Below are positions 43,772 through 52,465 of a DNA stretch of 64,000 bases, in pieces (the stretch's first letter is position 1; each line of letters opens with the position of its first letter). The DNA is from Chitinophagaceae bacterium (GTDB taxonomy: Bacteria; Bacteroidota; Bacteroidia; Chitinophagales; Chitinophagaceae). The translations under genes and the position numbers were made by a program. The stretch covers positions 1-64,000 of the forward strand of contig JADKAM010000011.1 in NCBI GenBank assembly GCA_016715365.1, given 5' to 3'. Under the pieces are notes generated by a model. The model saw nothing but the letters and a program-made list of their open reading frames with translations. It was not told where the DNA came from and did no database searches.

Positions 43772-44991
43772 TGAAAACTAATAATGATGCAATTAATAAA
43801 CCAACTGTATTGGCAGTTGGTTTATTTGTTTCGGGCACCGGTTTTACCCGAGTGTTTGAAACACTGTTTACACAACTGAGCAAACATTTTTCAATTCACT
43901 GGATGGGCATTGGATACAAAGGCCCTGTTACTACTCATGAACATTATACCCTTTACCCGGTTAATGCTGCCGGCGGCGATATTTACGGAGCATACGGCGC
44001 AGCGGCACTTTCATCTGAATTAAATGTAAAAAGCATTTTACTGCTTACCGATTTTTATTTATTGAAAAATTACCGCCGTCCGCTGCAACCACTCAAAGAA
44101 AAAGGCATCAGGCTGGTTGCTTATGTGCCGCTCGATGGATCCTTCATCGACAGCAGTTTAATTGAAGATTGCCTTTTTTTAGATGCCCTGGTTTTGTACA
44201 ACCAATGGGCTTTGCAGGAAGTAGCAGCAGCTGGTGAAAAATACCAGTTAGAAAAAAATGCAGGTGATAGTAAGATGCCGGAGATGAATTATATCTACCA
44301 TGGCACAGATACCGCTGTTTTTTCTGCTGCCGCCAGCGGTCATAAAAAGCAGGAACTGAAAAAAGCATTGTTTAATGTACCCGATGCTGCTGACAGTATT
44401 TTTATATTAAACGCAAACCGTTTTAACGAAAGAAAGGCTATACCTGCAACCATTACAGCATTTGCCAAAGCAATGCCCCGTTTTAACCAGCCTGCCTATT
44501 TGTGTTTGCATACTCCGGGCCTGAACTCAATTACGGGTTCAAATCTTTTAACCGAAATAGAAAACAGTGGTTGCAAAGAAAGAATTTTACTAAACCCGTT
44601 GGGTGATGCATATTGTACCAACGAAGAATTAACACAGTTATACAGCGCCTGCGATATTGGGGTAAATACCAGCCTGGGAGAAGGCTGGGGCATGATAAGT
44701 TTTGAACATGCAGCCTGCGGCGCTGCACAACTGGTACCAGATCATACAGCGCCGTCCGATTTATGGAAAGATGCAGGCATCCTGATACCAACACTAAAAA
44801 GCATTCAGCTAAATACCAATCCCTTTTTAATGTATAACGTTAATACCGATGTGCTCGCCACAGAGCTGGTGCAATTGGTAAATGATAAAGCGTATCTTAA
44901 CAAAACTGCAGCAGCATGCTTTGTACATGCTAAAAAAGAAATGTTCAGCTGGCAAACTATTGCACAGCAATGGGTGAAAAAATTACGGTAA
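43771..44991 (+). CDS. GT4-like glycosyltransferase
   Basis: A 406-residue GT-B glycosyltransferase. The N-terminal Rossmann half begins TVLAVGLFVSGTGFTRVFETLF; the C-terminal half has the nucleotide-sugar site ANRFNERKAIPATITAFAKA and the retaining-GT4 motif SLGEGWGMISFEHAACG near 305-321 with the E(x7)E spacing. Acceptor and donor are unknown. The start overlaps the previous stop by one base, which makes the 171-residue neighbour a candidate partner or substrate. A TTG one codon upstream is a less likely start. Confidence 0.83.
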   Translation: MKTNNDAINKPTVLAVGLFVSGTGFTRVFETLFTQLSKHFSIHWMGIGYKGPVTTHEHYTLYPVNAAGGDIYGAYGAAALSSELNVKSILLLTDFYLLKNYRRPLQPLKEKGIRLVAYVPLDGSFIDSSLIEDCLFLDALVLYNQWALQEVAAAGEKYQLEKNAGDSKMPEMNYIYHGTDTAVFSAAASGHKKQELKKALFNVPDAADSIFILNANRFNERKAIPATITAFAKAMPRFNQPAYLCLHTPGLNSITGSNLLTEIENSGCKERILLNPLGDAYCTNEELTQLYSACDIGVNTSLGEGWGMISFEHAACGAAQLVPDHTAPSDLWKDAGILIPTLKSIQLNTNPFLMYNVNTDVLATELVQLVNDKAYLNKTAAACFVHAKKEMFSWQTIAQQWVKKLR

Positions 44992-45101
44992 ACATCCATC
45001 TTTCAATTGATCCAGGTGTTTTTACACAAACAGGCAAATAAGTTCAGCAATTACATTACAAACAGCCAAAGTTTCTCAATATCTTTATTGAACAAAAATT
45101 C

Positions 45102-45503
45102 ATGACTTTGAATATAACAGGTAATACATTCCTGCTTCGGGTGGCAGTTGCAATTATTTTATTAATGCACAGTATTCCCGGCATGTTTAACAATGGCATC
45201 AATGATTTTGGCAGGTTTTACTTAAACGAAATCGGGTTTGCACCAATAGGCATTCCAATTGCCTGGGCCATAAAATTATCGCATGTAGCAGCAGCCGTTT
45301 GTTTACTGTTTAACAGGTTCGTAAAACCGGCTTCCATCATCACCATATTCATTTTAATCTCAGGCATTATTCTCGTTCACTTTAAAGAGGGCTGGTTTGT
45401 TGTGGGTGGCGGCCGTAATGGAGCCGAGTTTAATTTTCTGTTGATATTTGTTTTGATAACATTTATTTTTCCCAACGGCTTAAAAAAGGGATCCGGAAAA
45501 TAA
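45102..45503 (+). CDS. DoxX-like membrane protein
   Basis: A 133-residue protein with four hydrophobic helices (about 10-26, 50-68, 77-94, 108-124). The sequence LLRVAVAIILLMHSIPGMF opens like DoxX/DoxD-family proteins, and the loop EGWFVVGGGRNGAEFNF between helices 3 and 4 is typical of the Bacteroidota subgroup. DoxX-like proteins have been linked to quinone or thiosulfate redox chemistry, but no partner is visible here. Confidence 0.75.
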   Translation: MTLNITGNTFLLRVAVAIILLMHSIPGMFNNGINDFGRFYLNEIGFAPIGIPIAWAIKLSHVAAAVCLLFNRFVKPASIITIFILISGIILVHFKEGWFVVGGGRNGAEFNFLLIFVLITFIFPNGLKKGSGK

Positions 45504-45575
45504 GTATGTTTTCAACGGCATTATATATCTGGCCGGATGAACTTATTATTTTTAAAATCTCTCCAAACAGAGCTG

Positions 45576-46193
45576 TCAATTCTGCCTTGCATACAATTCA
45601 AAAACATAACAGGGCCAGGTAACGGTATAATATAATCCCCTGGCACGCCAGGGTGCATATGTTTTGGTTTGAGATAAAACCAAGCCGGGGTATTGGGCTG
45701 AGTGATAATGATATATAAATCCTGCGCCTTTATTGCTGTAAACCGAATCGGTGAGGAAAAACTTTGCAACAGCAAATTCCTGCAGCAATTGATCGCTCAA
45801 TGCCTTGGTGTGCACTGTATGAGCCATGCGCCAATCGGCACCGGCATCCACTGTAACATATAAGGTAGACATGGGTATCACCAGGCTGTTACCAGATGTA
45901 TCAGTAACCGCAGATCGGTATTGACTTGCAAATTCACCTTTTTTTGCATGCACAAAATCACTGCTACGTTCTTTCATAAATAATTGTACGCAGGGTAAAT
46001 CTTTACAGGCCGACAATTCTATAAGTTCGGTTGCGGTTAATATACTCCTTGACGGACCTGGTGTTGCCTGCTGTTCTGCTGTTGTTACTTTATCCAGGTC
46101 TTCCAGGTTTACTGCACGCTTATTGGAATTGCTTTTACAAGCTGTAAAAAAGCACAAAAAGATAAAGCAGATGCCGGGCAAAAAATATTTCAT
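45576..46193 (-). CDS. hypothetical lipoprotein
   Basis: A 205-residue lipoprotein: signal YFLPGICFIFLCFFTAC with lipobox Cys19. Beyond it there is a short polar linker, a pair of cysteines in ELSACKDLPCVQLFM (about 60-74) and a strand-rich C-terminal part rich in aromatic residues (FIYHYHSAQYPGLVL, YYTVTWPCYVFELY). I do not recognise a family. It lies 20 bp beyond the end of the 46214 gene on the same strand, so the two are probably cotranscribed. Confidence 0.65.
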   Translation of the reverse strand: MKYFLPGICFIFLCFFTACKSNSNKRAVNLEDLDKVTTAEQQATPGPSRSILTATELIELSACKDLPCVQLFMKERSSDFVHAKKGEFASQYRSAVTDTSGNSLVIPMSTLYVTVDAGADWRMAHTVHTKALSDQLLQEFAVAKFFLTDSVYSNKGAGFIYHYHSAQYPGLVLSQTKTYAPWRARGLYYTVTWPCYVFELYARQN

Positions 46194-46213
46194 ACAGGCA
46201 GTTGTTTAGATGG

Positions 46214-46678
46214 TTATTGTTTAATGCGGTAAAAAGTAAAAGCCAATGTATCAAAAACATTGTTGGGACTGAGCATCATTTTATCAACCTTATCAATCGT
46301 CATATCATATTTGGTGAGGTAACGAACATAATAATTGAACAAGGTATCTCCCTTTTGATTAATTGCATATAAGCGTGGAAAATATTTAGGATCGTTACCG
46401 CCCTCAGCTCCAACATAAACATATTTGCCAAAGATGGTGGATGTGTCTGTGCCGGGATTGTTTGAAAAGCGGTAAGTAAGTTTTCCATCACGATGGAGGC
46501 GAAACATGGTAAAACCGCTATCAGATTTAGATGCCCAGGTGCCGAGGTATTCTTCATTTTCTCTTACCACTTCAGTATCTGTATTTTTTTCCACCCTGCG
46601 GTCTATGATTTTACGTATTAACAAATATCCGCCAGCTGATGCAAGCAGGATACCCAGATACATGATGTAACGAAACAT
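46214..46678 (-). CDS. hypothetical membrane-anchored protein
   Basis: A 154-residue protein with one N-terminal helix (about 4-23, YIMYLGILLASAGGYLLIRK) and then a beta-rich domain containing EYLGTWASKSDSGFTMFRLH and GKLTYRFSNNPGTDTSTIFGKY. The GTW and following strands recall small lipocalin-like domains. The C-terminal end is FDTLAFTFYRIKQ. No function is known. It is upstream of the 45576 lipoprotein on the same strand. Confidence 0.65.
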   Translation of the reverse strand: MFRYIMYLGILLASAGGYLLIRKIIDRRVEKNTDTEVVRENEEYLGTWASKSDSGFTMFRLHRDGKLTYRFSNNPGTDTSTIFGKYVYVGAEGGNDPKYFPRLYAINQKGDTLFNYYVRYLTKYDMTIDKVDKMMLSPNNVFDTLAFTFYRIKQ

Positions 46679-46781
46679 AAAATTGTTTTTACTAAGTTAA
46701 AATTATTTATTTTCCCTGAGTTTTTTTATATTCTTACAGGTCGTCTCCAGCAATGGCAAAACAAACATCGTTCTAAAAACG

Positions 46782-46789
46782 TATCTTTG
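46782..46789 (+). promoter_or_regulatory. candidate -10 box immediately before the 46794 start
   Basis: TATCTTTG matches TAnnTTTG and ends 4 nt before the GTG start, as in kdsA. Confidence 0.5.
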
Positions 46790-46793
46790 TACA

Positions 46794-47171
46794 GTGAAAA
46801 AATCTTTGCAAATAACCGGATTGATCAGCATTGCATTGCTGTATTGCCTGAGCATAGGCTTATACAGCGGCATGGCTTTTAAAGATAATGCGGCAATTGC
46901 AAAGCAGTGTAATGCTGCAGATGAAAGCTATGGCTACAGCATTTCTGCCAAATCTTTTCAACATACAGTACAAACCGAAAACTCCATTACTGTTTGTAAC
47001 CACAGTAACCCGGTTACAGTAAAAAATACCCACAAGGAATTTTCGGCTGTAAATACGGCAACAGAACAGGTTCTTGTTCATTCTTTTTCGCAATACAGTT
47101 TCTATGCTCATAAGCTGTTGATGCGGTTGCAAAATACCGACCTCATTTTCCCTTTCCAGTATTTCTGGTAA
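46794..47171 (+). CDS. hypothetical exported protein
   Basis: A 125-residue protein beginning with a GTG and a signal-like segment KKSLQITGLISIALLYCLSIGL. The mature part has scattered Cys (KQCNAAD, TVCNHSN), ends in LIFPFQYFW, and matches nothing I recognise. The TATCTTTG box four bases upstream supports the GTG start. In several Bacteroidota genomes proteins with this type of FPFQYFW-like end are found beside metal or receptor genes, but that is only a recollection. Confidence 0.5.
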   Translation: MKKSLQITGLISIALLYCLSIGLYSGMAFKDNAAIAKQCNAADESYGYSISAKSFQHTVQTENSITVCNHSNPVTVKNTHKEFSAVNTATEQVLVHSFSQYSFYAHKLLMRLQNTDLIFPFQYFW

Positions 47172-47185
47172 TTCAACTTCATGTT

Positions 47186-47202
47186 GCCTTGCCTGGCAAG
47201 GC
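47186..47202 (+). terminator. short strong hairpin after the 46794 gene
   Basis: GCCTTGCC (47186-47193) and GGCAAGGC (47195-47202) form a tight palindrome, followed by a moderately T-rich stretch. It may end the preceding gene. Confidence 0.5.
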
Positions 47203-47264
47203 GTATTTTATTCAATGCACCCGGCTTGCCTGGTTGCCATCATTATTCATTTAAAAAATAAAAC

Positions 47265-47774
47265 ATGAAAATAGATCAGGGAACAATAATTACCGCACTA
47301 TTCTTTTTATTAATTTTCTCAATACCATTCATATTATTATACTTAAGCCGGAGGAAAAGAGAAAAACAAAACCTGGTGCTTCTTAACAGGGAAGCGGGCA
47401 AAAACAATTTGCGGGTCTCAAAATTCAATACCTGGGGTAATACTTCCATCGGTATGGATGAAACAGCCAACGTGGTTTTCTTTACAAAAAAAACTGCGGT
47501 TGGGGATACCGGCCTGCAGATGGCAATTGCTGAAGCTGAAAAATGCCGGATAGACAATATAAAGCGAACCCAAAGCAATGAAGACGGTAACTATACCCTT
47601 ACCGAAAAACTTGAACTGGTGTTTGAACCCAGGGACAAAAAGAAAGGAGAAATGGCATTTCCATTTTTTAATATGGCTTACGATGGAGCCATGCTGACCG
47701 GTGAATTACAACAGGCTGAAAAATGGTGCTGCATCATTAATGAAAGAATTACAGGCTTTGCACAAAATAAGTAG
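47265..47774 (+). CDS. hypothetical membrane-anchored protein
   Basis: A 169-residue protein with one N-terminal transmembrane helix (about 8-27, IITALFFLLIFSIPFILLYL) followed by a basic RRKREKQ stretch, so the rest is probably cytoplasmic. The soluble part (about 40-165) alternates strands and helices (KFNTWGNTSIGMDETANVVFF, LTEKLELVFEPRDKKKG) and ends AEKWCCIINERITGFA. I do not recognise it. A strong terminator follows. Confidence 0.65.
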   Translation: MKIDQGTIITALFFLLIFSIPFILLYLSRRKREKQNLVLLNREAGKNNLRVSKFNTWGNTSIGMDETANVVFFTKKTAVGDTGLQMAIAEAEKCRIDNIKRTQSNEDGNYTLTEKLELVFEPRDKKKGEMAFPFFNMAYDGAMLTGELQQAEKWCCIINERITGFAQNK

Positions 47775-47780
47775 TAACTT

Positions 47781-47817
47781 AAAACAGGTCCGGGACATAA
47801 ACCGGGCCCTGTTTTTA
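47781..47817 (+). terminator. intrinsic terminator
   Basis: AAAACAGG and CCGGG pair with CCGGG and CCTGTTTTT around a short ACATAAA loop, giving a near-perfect stem with a T run. Confidence 0.85.
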
Positions 47818-47848
47818 AGATCGGTATTCACTAATTAAAATCAGTAAT

Positions 47849-48817
47849 ATGAACCCATTCTGGTCGCAGCTTGTTGTACAAACAACATTAAAAAATAAAA
47901 AAGCTGCAAATCAAAGCCTGTCGCCATACAGGAAGGCAAAGGGTTACAGGGAATTATTGATAACAATAAAGCGGCACTTTAAAGACCTGTTGCTTATAAC
48001 CATAGGGATATTTGCTGCTTCGTTTGGTTTCAAAGGGTTCCTGCTCAGCAACCATTTTATTGACGGGGGCGCTACCGGCATTTCTTTGTTGATATCAGCT
48101 GTAACAAAAATTCCGCTGTATATTCTGATCATTTGTGTAAACATCCCTTTTATCATACTTGCCTATATAGTAATGGGCAAACAGTTTGCTATTAAAACTT
48201 CATTAGCCATTGCAGGGCTGGCACTTTGCCTGGCTACCGTTAGCTTTCCAAATGTAACCAACGATAATTTATTGGTTGCTATATTTGGTGGCTTCTTTTT
48301 AGGCTCAGGCATTGGCCTGGCCGTAAGAGGCGGCGCTGTTATTGACGGCACAGAAGTACTTGCCATATTCTTAAGCCGAAAACTGGGCACAACAATCGGA
48401 GATATCGTTATTGTGATAAACGTTATCATATTTTCGGCAGCTGCTTATTTTTTATCCATGGAAATTGCACTGTATTCTATGATCACCTACCTCTCTGCAT
48501 CAAGAACCCTTGACTTTATTGTGGAAGGTATTGATGAATACATTGGCGTAACTATTGTGTCATCGCACAGCGAAGAAATAAGAGAGATGATCATCCATAT
48601 TATGGGCCGTGGCGTAACTGTTTACAACGGTAAACGTGGCTATGGCAAACGTGGCGAAACAAAAGAAGTGGATATTATTTATACCGTAATTACCAGGCTT
48701 GAACTGAATAAACTAAATACCGAAATTAAAAAAATTACGCCCGATGCATTTATTGTAATGAACAGCGTGAGAGATACAAAAGGCGGTATGATAAAGAAAA
48801 GGCCGTTGAATCATTAA
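47849..48817 (+). CDS. YitT-family membrane protein
   Basis: A 322-residue protein with a short polar N terminus, about six transmembrane helices (about 45-225) including FGFKGFLLSNHFIDGGATGISLL and FFLGSGIGLAVRGGAVIDGTE, and a C-terminal DUF2179 domain (about 232-310: VTIVSSHSEEIREMIIHIMGRGVT, TRLELNKLNTEIKKI). This layout defines the YitT family, of uncertain transport or regulatory function. It has terminators on both sides and is transcribed alone. Confidence 0.85.
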   Translation: MNPFWSQLVVQTTLKNKKAANQSLSPYRKAKGYRELLITIKRHFKDLLLITIGIFAASFGFKGFLLSNHFIDGGATGISLLISAVTKIPLYILIICVNIPFIILAYIVMGKQFAIKTSLAIAGLALCLATVSFPNVTNDNLLVAIFGGFFLGSGIGLAVRGGAVIDGTEVLAIFLSRKLGTTIGDIVIVINVIIFSAAAYFLSMEIALYSMITYLSASRTLDFIVEGIDEYIGVTIVSSHSEEIREMIIHIMGRGVTVYNGKRGYGKRGETKEVDIIYTVITRLELNKLNTEIKKITPDAFIVMNSVRDTKGGMIKKRPLNH

Positions 48818-48819
48818 AT

Positions 48820-48854
48820 AAAAAAAGGTCTGTATCTCTACAAACCTTTTTTTA
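48820..48854. terminator. bidirectional terminator
   Basis: AAAAAAAGGT and TGTA pair with TACA and ACCTTTTTTT around a short loop. It sits between the convergent YitT and M48-like genes and can serve both. Confidence 0.85.
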
Positions 48855-48868
48855 TTGATTTTATATTT

Positions 48869-49825
48869 TTAATTCGGTACTTCCACCAACGTCCAGTTTT
48901 TTGAACGCCGGTTCCAGAGTATGCTGTAATCTTTACCATGCATCAGTTTATAAGTTCTGTAACCATTAAAGTATGGAAGCTTAAGCCATCCGAACTGGTA
49001 AATTTCAAATCTAAATAAAAAGGCTTCGCCTGCTTTTATTTCGGCAGGCTGATAGATTTTCCCATCATCACTTAATTGAACTGTTTGTGTTTTTGTACTT
49101 TGTATGGTCAAACTTATCCAGCTGGGGTCATCAACAGGTGGCAGGTTTGTATTGCCGGAACCGCCTGGGTTTCCGCCGGAGTTACCCCCCTGGTTTCCTG
49201 AAGGATTTCCACCGGAGTTACCTCCCTGGTTAGGATTTGTATTGCCACCAGTGTTACCTGGCCCTTCGGTTTTTGCAGTGTTCCATCCACGGGTAATGGC
49301 AGCTAATCTATCTCTTTTTGCAGGATGTGAAGAACTGGCCTGTTCGGTTGCTATGGCATTCATAGCAGCAAGCGATTCATTTAGATTGGCACCAAGCTTA
49401 TACATTACATATCCCGAAAATGCATCGGCTTCAATTTCTTTTGGCGGTGTACTTCCCTGGTTGCTGACAACATGGTTATAATAGTGATGTCCCATTTCAT
49501 GCGCCAATACACTGATGGAAGCCCATTTGGTAGCAGCATAAGCATCTATGTCTTCCAGAAAATTATTGTCGTAAATGATCCAGCGGGCATTGCGTATAAT
49601 AGTTGCATATGCATTACGGATACCATTCTCTTCACGTACGTTGAAATTCTCTTTCCATTTTATACTATCCAGCATGTTCTTTAAAATAGTCTTTGCTTCA
49701 TAAACCGAAGCAAAATTTGACTTAAGCAAAGAACGTGGAGGCACTTTAAAACCGCATCCGGTTATTTTTTGAGCCTGAGCCGAAATTGAAATTGCAATTA
49801 AAAAGAAAATAATCAGTTTTTTCAT
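48869..49825 (-). CDS. exported M48-like metalloprotease with Gly/Asn-rich linker
   Basis: A 318-residue protein with a signal peptide (KKLIIFFLIAISISAQAQ). The zinc site is HEMGHHYYNH (about 115-124), with the third ligand in EIEADAFSGYVMYKLG (about 136-151), the pattern of M48 peptidases. A low-complexity Gly/Asn/Pro linker (GGNSGGNP-type units, about 197-238) joins it to a C-terminal beta domain of about 80 residues that begins near DDPSWISLTIQ. The frame extends to 50011, but the ATG at 49825 starts the signal peptide. Periplasmic or surface location is likely. Confidence 0.82.
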   Translation of the reverse strand: MKKLIIFFLIAISISAQAQKITGCGFKVPPRSLLKSNFASVYEAKTILKNMLDSIKWKENFNVREENGIRNAYATIIRNARWIIYDNNFLEDIDAYAATKWASISVLAHEMGHHYYNHVVSNQGSTPPKEIEADAFSGYVMYKLGANLNESLAAMNAIATEQASSSHPAKRDRLAAITRGWNTAKTEGPGNTGGNTNPNQGGNSGGNPSGNQGGNSGGNPGGSGNTNLPPVDDPSWISLTIQSTKTQTVQLSDDGKIYQPAEIKAGEAFLFRFEIYQFGWLKLPYFNGYRTYKLMHGKDYSILWNRRSKNWTLVEVPN

Positions 49826-50177
49826 TGTGTCGTTGTTAATTTGAAAATCTGCAAAGTGGTATCGGGCTAAAAGTACAACATTATTTTTTTGATGCCAGTT
49901 TAAGTTCATTGTAGCATCATCGTTGGGAACCTGTTCTGTTAAAACTATATTTCCAGCGGAAATGTAGTTATATTCAATCCTTTCATCTGCAGTACTACTA
50001 TTGGGCAGCAAGCAATTCCCATTTTTTAAAATATTTTAAATGGCACAATAAAAAAAGTGTCAGTAATATCAATATGTGGAATTAAAAGCTTGAGGAAGGT
50101 TGGCTATGTGTATGCAAGTGGAAATAAAAAATGTCCTGCAAATAAATTTGCAGGACATTCAAAAAAAAAATCCTCAA
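49826..50177. other. 352-bp gap between the M48-like gene and GH97
   Basis: It holds the upstream region of the protease gene, with a TACCACTTTG sequence on the minus strand that partly resembles a -10 box, and the GH97 terminator (50124-50158). No gene is supported. Confidence 0.45.
50124..50158 (-). terminator. intrinsic terminator of the GH97 gene
   Basis: A perfect 13-bp stem (ATGTCCTGCAAAT at 50131-50143 with its complement at 50146-50158), followed by a T run on the minus strand. It is 20 bp past the GH97 stop. Confidence 0.85.
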
Positions 50178-52316
50178 TTACTTTACCGGCATTATACTTA
50201 CAGCACATCCCCCACCAGGTGCCAGTTTCAGATTCAAAACAGATTTACTGTCAACCACCTGTTTGCTGATGATGTAAGCTGCCGGGTTTTTCTGATAATC
50301 TGCATCAGCAGCATCGGCATAAATAATAGCCGTGTATTTTTTTCCGGCATCCAAAAAGTCAAGATTCACATCAGCGTTGCGGCTGTTTTCATTGGTGATG
50401 GCGCCAACAAACCAGTTATTACTTCCTTTTGCTTTTCGGGCCACTGTAATATATTCACCCGGCTCGGCTTCCAGGTATTTACTGTCGTCCCAGTCAACAG
50501 CCACATCTTTTATAAACTGAAAAGCATCCATTTTCTTTTCATAAGATTCCGGCAGATCGGCAGCCATTTGCAGCGGACTGCAAATGGTTACATACAATGC
50601 CAGTTGCTTTGCCAGGGTGGTGTGTATAGTTTCCTTTTTATTCTTATCCCAATAACTTAAATCAAGTTGAAAGATACCAGGTGTATAATCCATTGGCCCG
50701 CCCATAAAACGGGTAAAGGGTAAGATCACATCATGGTTAGGCCTGTTGCCTTCGCTCCATGCATTAAATTCCATGCCACGTGCAGCTTCGCAGGCAAGCC
50801 AGTTTGGATAGGTACGGCTTAAGCCTGTTGGCCTTACTGGTTCATGTGCATCCAGCATAATTTTATATGAGGCTGTTTTTTGTGCCACCCGAACATAATG
50901 GTTTACCATCCATTGCCCGTCGTGATGCTCTCCTCTTGGAATGATATGCCCTACATAGCCTGTCTTTACAGCATCATAGCCATTGGCTTTCATAAAGCGG
51001 TAGGCAGTATCCATCTGGCGTTCGTAATTGGTTACCGATGCCGATGTTTCGTGATGCATAATAAGTTTTACATTTTTTGATGCTGCGTATTTGTGTAATC
51101 CCTTCACATCAAAATCAGGATAGGGTGTTACAAAATCAAAAACATTTTCCTTGTATTGTCCAAACCAGTCTTCCCAACCGGTATTCCAGCCCTCTACTAA
51201 AACACCCGCAAACCCGTGTTTTGCAGCAAAGTCAATATAACGTTTAACATTGGCCGTATTTGCTCCATGCTTACCGGTAGGTTTAAGTCCGGCCGCATCA
51301 AAACTTGTAGCATTCTGGCTGCCTGCATAATCCCAGGTGGCTTTACCAACATGCATCTCCCACCAAACGCCTACATACTTGGTTGGTTTTATCCAGGATG
51401 GATCTTTGATAACTGAAGGATCATTCAAATTCAAAATAGTATGTGAAGCAAGCATATCTGTTGCTTTATCTGATATGATTATAGTACGCCAGGGCGTTTT
51501 TGCTGGCGCCTGTAAATAGGCTTTGTTACCCAATGCATCAGGTACCAATACAGATGACAAATTAAAATTCGATTTATCAATGTGCAGGTTCATGGCCGGA
51601 TAGTTTACCAACGCTGCTTCATGAATATTGATGTACAGGCCATCATTTGTTTTCAGCATTAACGGAGTTTGCACAGCATCCTTATCAAAAAACTGGTGTG
51701 CAAAAATATTGGCTGCATACTTAGGATCTTCGCCATTAACTTCACTGAGCTTTGTTACATTTGGATTAAACTCATTGCTGTCAAAATCGCCGGGAATCCA
51801 GAAAGCCTTATGATCTCCGGCTAAATGAAATTCTGTTTTTTCTTCAGATACAATAAAATGCGCCAGGTTTTTCTGTTCCGGAAATTCGTACCGGAAACCA
51901 ACGCCATCATCAAACACCTTGAAAATAATATTAAAACTGATGGCCTTGTCACCCTTTTGTGAAAGACTGACTTTTAGTTGACTGTAATTATCACTTATCT
52001 CTTTCACATCGCCCCAAACAGGTTTCCATTTGGTGTTTGAACTTGTTTGAGTTGAACTTGTAACAACAAGGTTATCCTTCAAAGCTGGCAACGCTTCATT
52101 ACTCATGGTTTGTTTTAATTCAAAACCCATAGCTGAAGGAAGCAACACTTCTCTGCTCTTGTACGAAACTGAATACATGGGCGCTCCCTTATCATTGAGC
52201 CAAAAATTCAGCTCAATATTTTTGTTGGGAGATTTTACTGTTGTTTTTGTTTGGGCCAAACTAAATGCAGCAGCAGACAGAAAGATAACAGCAAAAGCAA
52301 TTTTTTTAAAATACAT
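50178..52316 (-). CDS. SusB-like GH97 glycoside hydrolase
   Basis: A 712-residue exported enzyme (signal KKIAFAVIFLSAAAFSLAQ) with the GH97 layout: N-terminal beta-super-sandwich (about 25-280), TIM barrel (about 290-590) and C-terminal beta domain. The barrel has VKTGYVGHIIPRGEHH, MLDAHEPVRPTG and CEAARGMEFN, closely like SusB of Bacteroides. In retaining GH97 alpha-galactosidases an aspartate nucleophile occupies the region where this protein has KTGYVG, so an inverting alpha-glucosidase-type mechanism is more likely. It is divergent from the LacI gene, with an operator-like palindrome 35 bp upstream. Confidence 0.88.
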   Translation of the reverse strand: MYFKKIAFAVIFLSAAAFSLAQTKTTVKSPNKNIELNFWLNDKGAPMYSVSYKSREVLLPSAMGFELKQTMSNEALPALKDNLVVTSSTQTSSNTKWKPVWGDVKEISDNYSQLKVSLSQKGDKAISFNIIFKVFDDGVGFRYEFPEQKNLAHFIVSEEKTEFHLAGDHKAFWIPGDFDSNEFNPNVTKLSEVNGEDPKYAANIFAHQFFDKDAVQTPLMLKTNDGLYINIHEAALVNYPAMNLHIDKSNFNLSSVLVPDALGNKAYLQAPAKTPWRTIIISDKATDMLASHTILNLNDPSVIKDPSWIKPTKYVGVWWEMHVGKATWDYAGSQNATSFDAAGLKPTGKHGANTANVKRYIDFAAKHGFAGVLVEGWNTGWEDWFGQYKENVFDFVTPYPDFDVKGLHKYAASKNVKLIMHHETSASVTNYERQMDTAYRFMKANGYDAVKTGYVGHIIPRGEHHDGQWMVNHYVRVAQKTASYKIMLDAHEPVRPTGLSRTYPNWLACEAARGMEFNAWSEGNRPNHDVILPFTRFMGGPMDYTPGIFQLDLSYWDKNKKETIHTTLAKQLALYVTICSPLQMAADLPESYEKKMDAFQFIKDVAVDWDDSKYLEAEPGEYITVARKAKGSNNWFVGAITNENSRNADVNLDFLDAGKKYTAIIYADAADADYQKNPAAYIISKQVVDSKSVLNLKLAPGGGCAVSIMPVK

Positions 52317-52350
52317 AGCAATCTTTTTAGATGGTAAATCTACAAATTAA

Positions 52351-52367
52351 TGTGTACAGTTTACACA
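52351..52367 (-). promoter_or_regulatory. imperfect operator-like palindrome upstream of GH97
   Basis: TGTGTACAGTTTACACA: the outer six bases of each half are complementary, and GTTTACA matches the arm of the lacI palindrome. It lies 35 bp before the GH97 ATG, near a TTAATTTG sequence on the minus strand. Confidence 0.5.
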
Positions 52368-52465
52368 CTTATTTTAACTTTTATTCCTGAAGTCTTAGAA
52401 ATAGAATTATCTGCTCAAAAATTTGCCTGTTACCCAATTATTTTGCAGGTAAAAAATAAATGCCT

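Noticed and set aside
49140..49280. Minisatellite-like DNA
   Set aside because: It is in frame and encodes the Gly/Asn-rich linker of the M48-like protease.
49826..50011. N-terminal extension of the M48-like protease
   Set aside because: The extension has no homology and precedes an internal, complete signal peptide beginning at 49825.
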